Of a stretch of DNA of 7,834 nucleotides, positions 6,846-7,834 are shown piece by piece (the stretch's first letter is position 1; each line of letters opens with the position of its first letter). The translations under genes were made by a program, and so were the position numbers. Source of the stretch: Candidatus Woesearchaeota archaeon (GTDB taxonomy: Archaea > Nanoarchaeota > Nanoarchaeia > Woesearchaeales > CALCXY01). Where the stretch lies: assembly GCA_030751555.1 (NCBI GenBank), contig JASMFX010000017.1:1-7834 (forward strand), written 5' to 3'. Below the pieces are notes generated by a model. That model saw only the letters and a list, made by a program, of their open reading frames with translations, ran no database searches and was not told the origin of the DNA.

Positions 6846-7010
6846 GTATTATTAAGTAATTCTATTTATTATTAAGTATTATTACATAGAAATACTTAAA
6901 TATAAGTAAAAATACATACTTTTTTTGAGTTAAAACCAAAAGATTTAAATACTGTGTGTAGAATTAAGTAAATTTATTGTAAAATACATTAGAATAAGTA
7001 ATATTATACA
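6843..7010. repeat. 10-bp-phased TAAGTA/TACTTA hexamer array (candidate operator)
   Basis: This whole region between the glycosyltransferase and the small regulator gene is very AT-rich. Exact TAAGTA occurs at 6843, 6853, 6873, 6903, 6965 and 6995, and its reverse complement TACTTA at 6893. The first five exact sites fall on one 10-bp grid. The empty grid positions hold related hexamers: TATTTA at 6863, TACATA at 6883 and again at 6913. After the TATA box a second grid (6965, 6975, 6985, 6995, 7005) has exact sites at 6965 and 6995 and a weaker TACATT at 6985. The first copy overlaps the glycosyltransferase stop codon. Sites at 10-bp spacing face the same side of the helix, as expected for cooperative binding of a small dimeric regulator such as the ribbon-helix-helix protein encoded next. 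The binding role is inference; the repeats and spacing are read directly. Confidence 0.6.
6944..6951 (+). promoter_or_regulatory. TATA box for the regulator/membrane-protein unit
   Basis: TTTAAATA with a purine-rich AAAAG upstream is the best promoter in this gap. It predicts transcription from about 6974 and a leader of about 36 nt. A weaker box, TAAAATAC at 6980-6987, is at the right distance for a leaderless start at 7010. The strong box lies between the two groups of phased hexamers, so bound regulator would flank or cover it. Confidence 0.6.
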
Positions 7011-7195
7011 TGGCTCGACCAAAATCAAACAAGGACCGGTATAACTTTTTGATAGATCGAGATGTCTACGAAGATTTTTCTTTAATTTGTGATGAAGAGG
7101 GAATGGTAAGGAGCAAGCAGCTTGAGAAATTTATGAAGAAGTTTATTGAGCAGCACAAAGAAGTATTGAGGTCTGTAAAAGATGAGAAAAAGTAA
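7010..7195 (+). CDS. Small ribbon-helix-helix-like DNA-binding protein, 61 aa
   Basis: Likely a dimeric transcriptional regulator of the MetJ/Arc/CopG superfamily. The order of elements fits: a basic N-terminal arm (ARPKSNKDR, 2-10), a short strand (YNFLIDR, 11-17), helix A (DVYEDFSLICDEEG, 18-31), a turn, and helix B (RSKQLEKFMKKFIEQHKEV, 34-52) with a charged tail. Strand residues such as Asn12 and neighbours would contact the DNA major groove. The length is typical. No conserved toxin gene is next to it, so a simple antitoxin role is not favoured. The next gene overlaps its 3' end by 14 bp, and the promoter is surrounded by phased hexamers, which together suggest that it controls its own unit. 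The fold call rests on pattern, not alignment, and the DNA target is inferred. Confidence 0.7.
   Translation: MARPKSNKDRYNFLIDRDVYEDFSLICDEEGMVRSKQLEKFMKKFIEQHKEVLRSVKDEKK
7168..7172 (+). promoter_or_regulatory. Ribosome binding site GAGGT of the overlapping membrane-protein gene
   Basis: GAGGT, nine bases before the ATG at 7182, lies inside the end of the regulator gene. It supports the overlapping start and suggests that the two genes are translated from one mRNA, perhaps with coupling. Confidence 0.6.
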
Positions 7196-7834
7196 ACTAA
7201 TCTTATTTGTAGTACTTTTTGCTTTGATTTTGCCTATTGTTAATGCTCAGATTGAAAGCTCAATAGAGTTTGTAGGCACAACAATATTTAATTTCTTCCT
7301 TAATGATTATGTTGTTTTCTTTGTAATGATCATTTTCTTGTATATTCTACTTTATGGTGTTTTTAGAGCAGGCCTAAATAGAATTCCATCAATAGCTCAG
7401 GGAGGCCATACTGGTAAGATTGGCGCTGGATTGGCTATGTTGGCTGTTACAGGCTTTATGTATTATTTTATTGCACAAGGTATAAAGGAGACGCTAGCGA
7501 ATATATTAACCCCTATCGGTTTTTTTGGAGGTGTTGCGTTAGCATTCCTGGTTTTCGGATTCTTTTGGTATACTATGCAGGATGGAGAGGGTAATAAAAA
7601 CTGGGCTATGGCATTTATTGCAGGCGGCCTTGCTTTCTTGTTTTGGGGACAGCTTACTGAGAGCCCTAATGCCATGTCATGGGGATGGGTATTACTTATT
7701 ATTGGATTATTTGGAGCTTTTGCAAGTTCATTTGGCGGCGGCGGAGAAGGAGGTGCAGGCACTGGTGGAAGAGGCGGAGGCCCTCATAGAGATACAGGCG
7801 AACAAAGAAGATGGAGACCTGGGCCAAGACACCC
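7182..7834 (+). CDS. Membrane protein with signal peptide, about five spans and Gly-rich tail (partial)
   Basis: The frame is open from the ATG at 7182 to the window end (217 complete codons plus two bases), so the C-terminus is missing. Residues 1-22 are a typical Sec signal peptide (MRKSKLILFVVLFALILPI, then VNA before Gln23). Hydrophobic spans follow at about 42-61, 79-100, 112-132, 140-158 and 165-184. The last span runs into a glycine-rich stretch (185-200) and a basic Arg/Pro-rich segment (201-217), where GGC/GGA codons make the DNA locally GC-richer. I do not recognise the family. The layout (signal peptide, several spans, Gly-rich tail) loosely recalls inner-membrane channel components of conjugation or secretion systems, but no diagnostic motif is seen and that is speculation. 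The start is supported by the GAGGT site, the signal peptide and the 14-bp overlap with the regulator gene, with which it should be co-expressed. Confidence 0.8.
   Translation, partial: MRKSKLILFVVLFALILPIVNAQIESSIEFVGTTIFNFFLNDYVVFFVMIIFLYILLYGVFRAGLNRIPSIAQGGHTGKIGAGLAMLAVTGFMYYFIAQGIKETLANILTPIGFFGGVALAFLVFGFFWYTMQDGEGNKNWAMAFIAGGLAFLFWGQLTESPNAMSWGWVLLIIGLFGAFASSFGGGGEGGAGTGGRGGGPHRDTGEQRRWRPGPRH

Noticed and set aside
6843..7010. CRISPR array or replication-origin iterons
   Set aside because: The repeated units are only 6-10 bp, without spacers of CRISPR size; an origin cannot be excluded but there is no replication-initiator gene nearby, and an operator explains the position better.
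7010..7195. Antitoxin of a type II toxin-antitoxin pair
   Set aside because: The partner gene is a polytopic membrane protein with a signal peptide, not a small RNase or gyrase-type toxin, although the regulator's size and fold would otherwise fit.
7463..7762. Proline-rich minus-strand open frame of 99 codons
   Set aside because: It is the reverse of the Gly-rich, multi-span membrane-protein frame, which has a signal peptide, ribosome binding site and continuous open frame from 7182.

Overview
The window looks archaeal. It carries an archaeal/eukaryotic-type ribosomal protein L35Ae (eL33). Its promoters look like TTTAAAT-type TATA boxes. Several sit about 26-28 nt ahead of the start codon, the layout expected for leaderless mRNAs; other genes have GGTGAT- or GAGGT-like ribosome binding sites. 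It is AT-rich, uses many AGA/AGG codons, has short intergenic gaps and several small unrecognised proteins. A DPANN-like or other small-genome archaeon is my best guess, but nothing here fixes the phylum.

Layout. (1) 1-2892: two divergent genes for consecutive TCA-cycle steps, the N-terminal part of isocitrate dehydrogenase (minus strand, cut by the window edge) and a complete mitochondrial/bacterial-type aconitase (plus strand). They share a 114-bp divergent promoter region with a small dyad midway between the two TATA boxes. Together they convert citrate to isocitrate to 2-oxoglutarate. (2) 2968-3657: an unrecognised protein with one membrane segment. (3) 3697-4730: a short-chain dehydrogenase/reductase followed 23 bp later by the L35Ae gene, probably co-transcribed. 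(4) 4763-5650, minus: an unrecognised charged, mostly helical soluble protein, convergent with L35Ae; a shared hairpin covers its stop codon. (5) 5784-6845: a family-4-type (GT-B) glycosyltransferase, divergent from the previous gene. (6) 6843-7010: a very AT-rich stretch with TAAGTA/TACTTA hexamers set on a 10-bp period around a TATA box. (7) 7010-7834: a 61-residue ribbon-helix-helix-like regulator whose 3' end overlaps a multi-membrane-span protein with a signal peptide and a glycine-rich tail, cut by the window edge.

The most unusual part is the last block: a phased operator-like array, a tiny DNA-binding protein and an overlapping membrane-protein gene. It reads as an autoregulated two-gene unit of unknown function. 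The oxidative TCA pair is the clearest metabolic statement and would be notable if the host is a reduced-genome archaeon. No tRNA, rRNA, insertion sequence or CRISPR array was seen.
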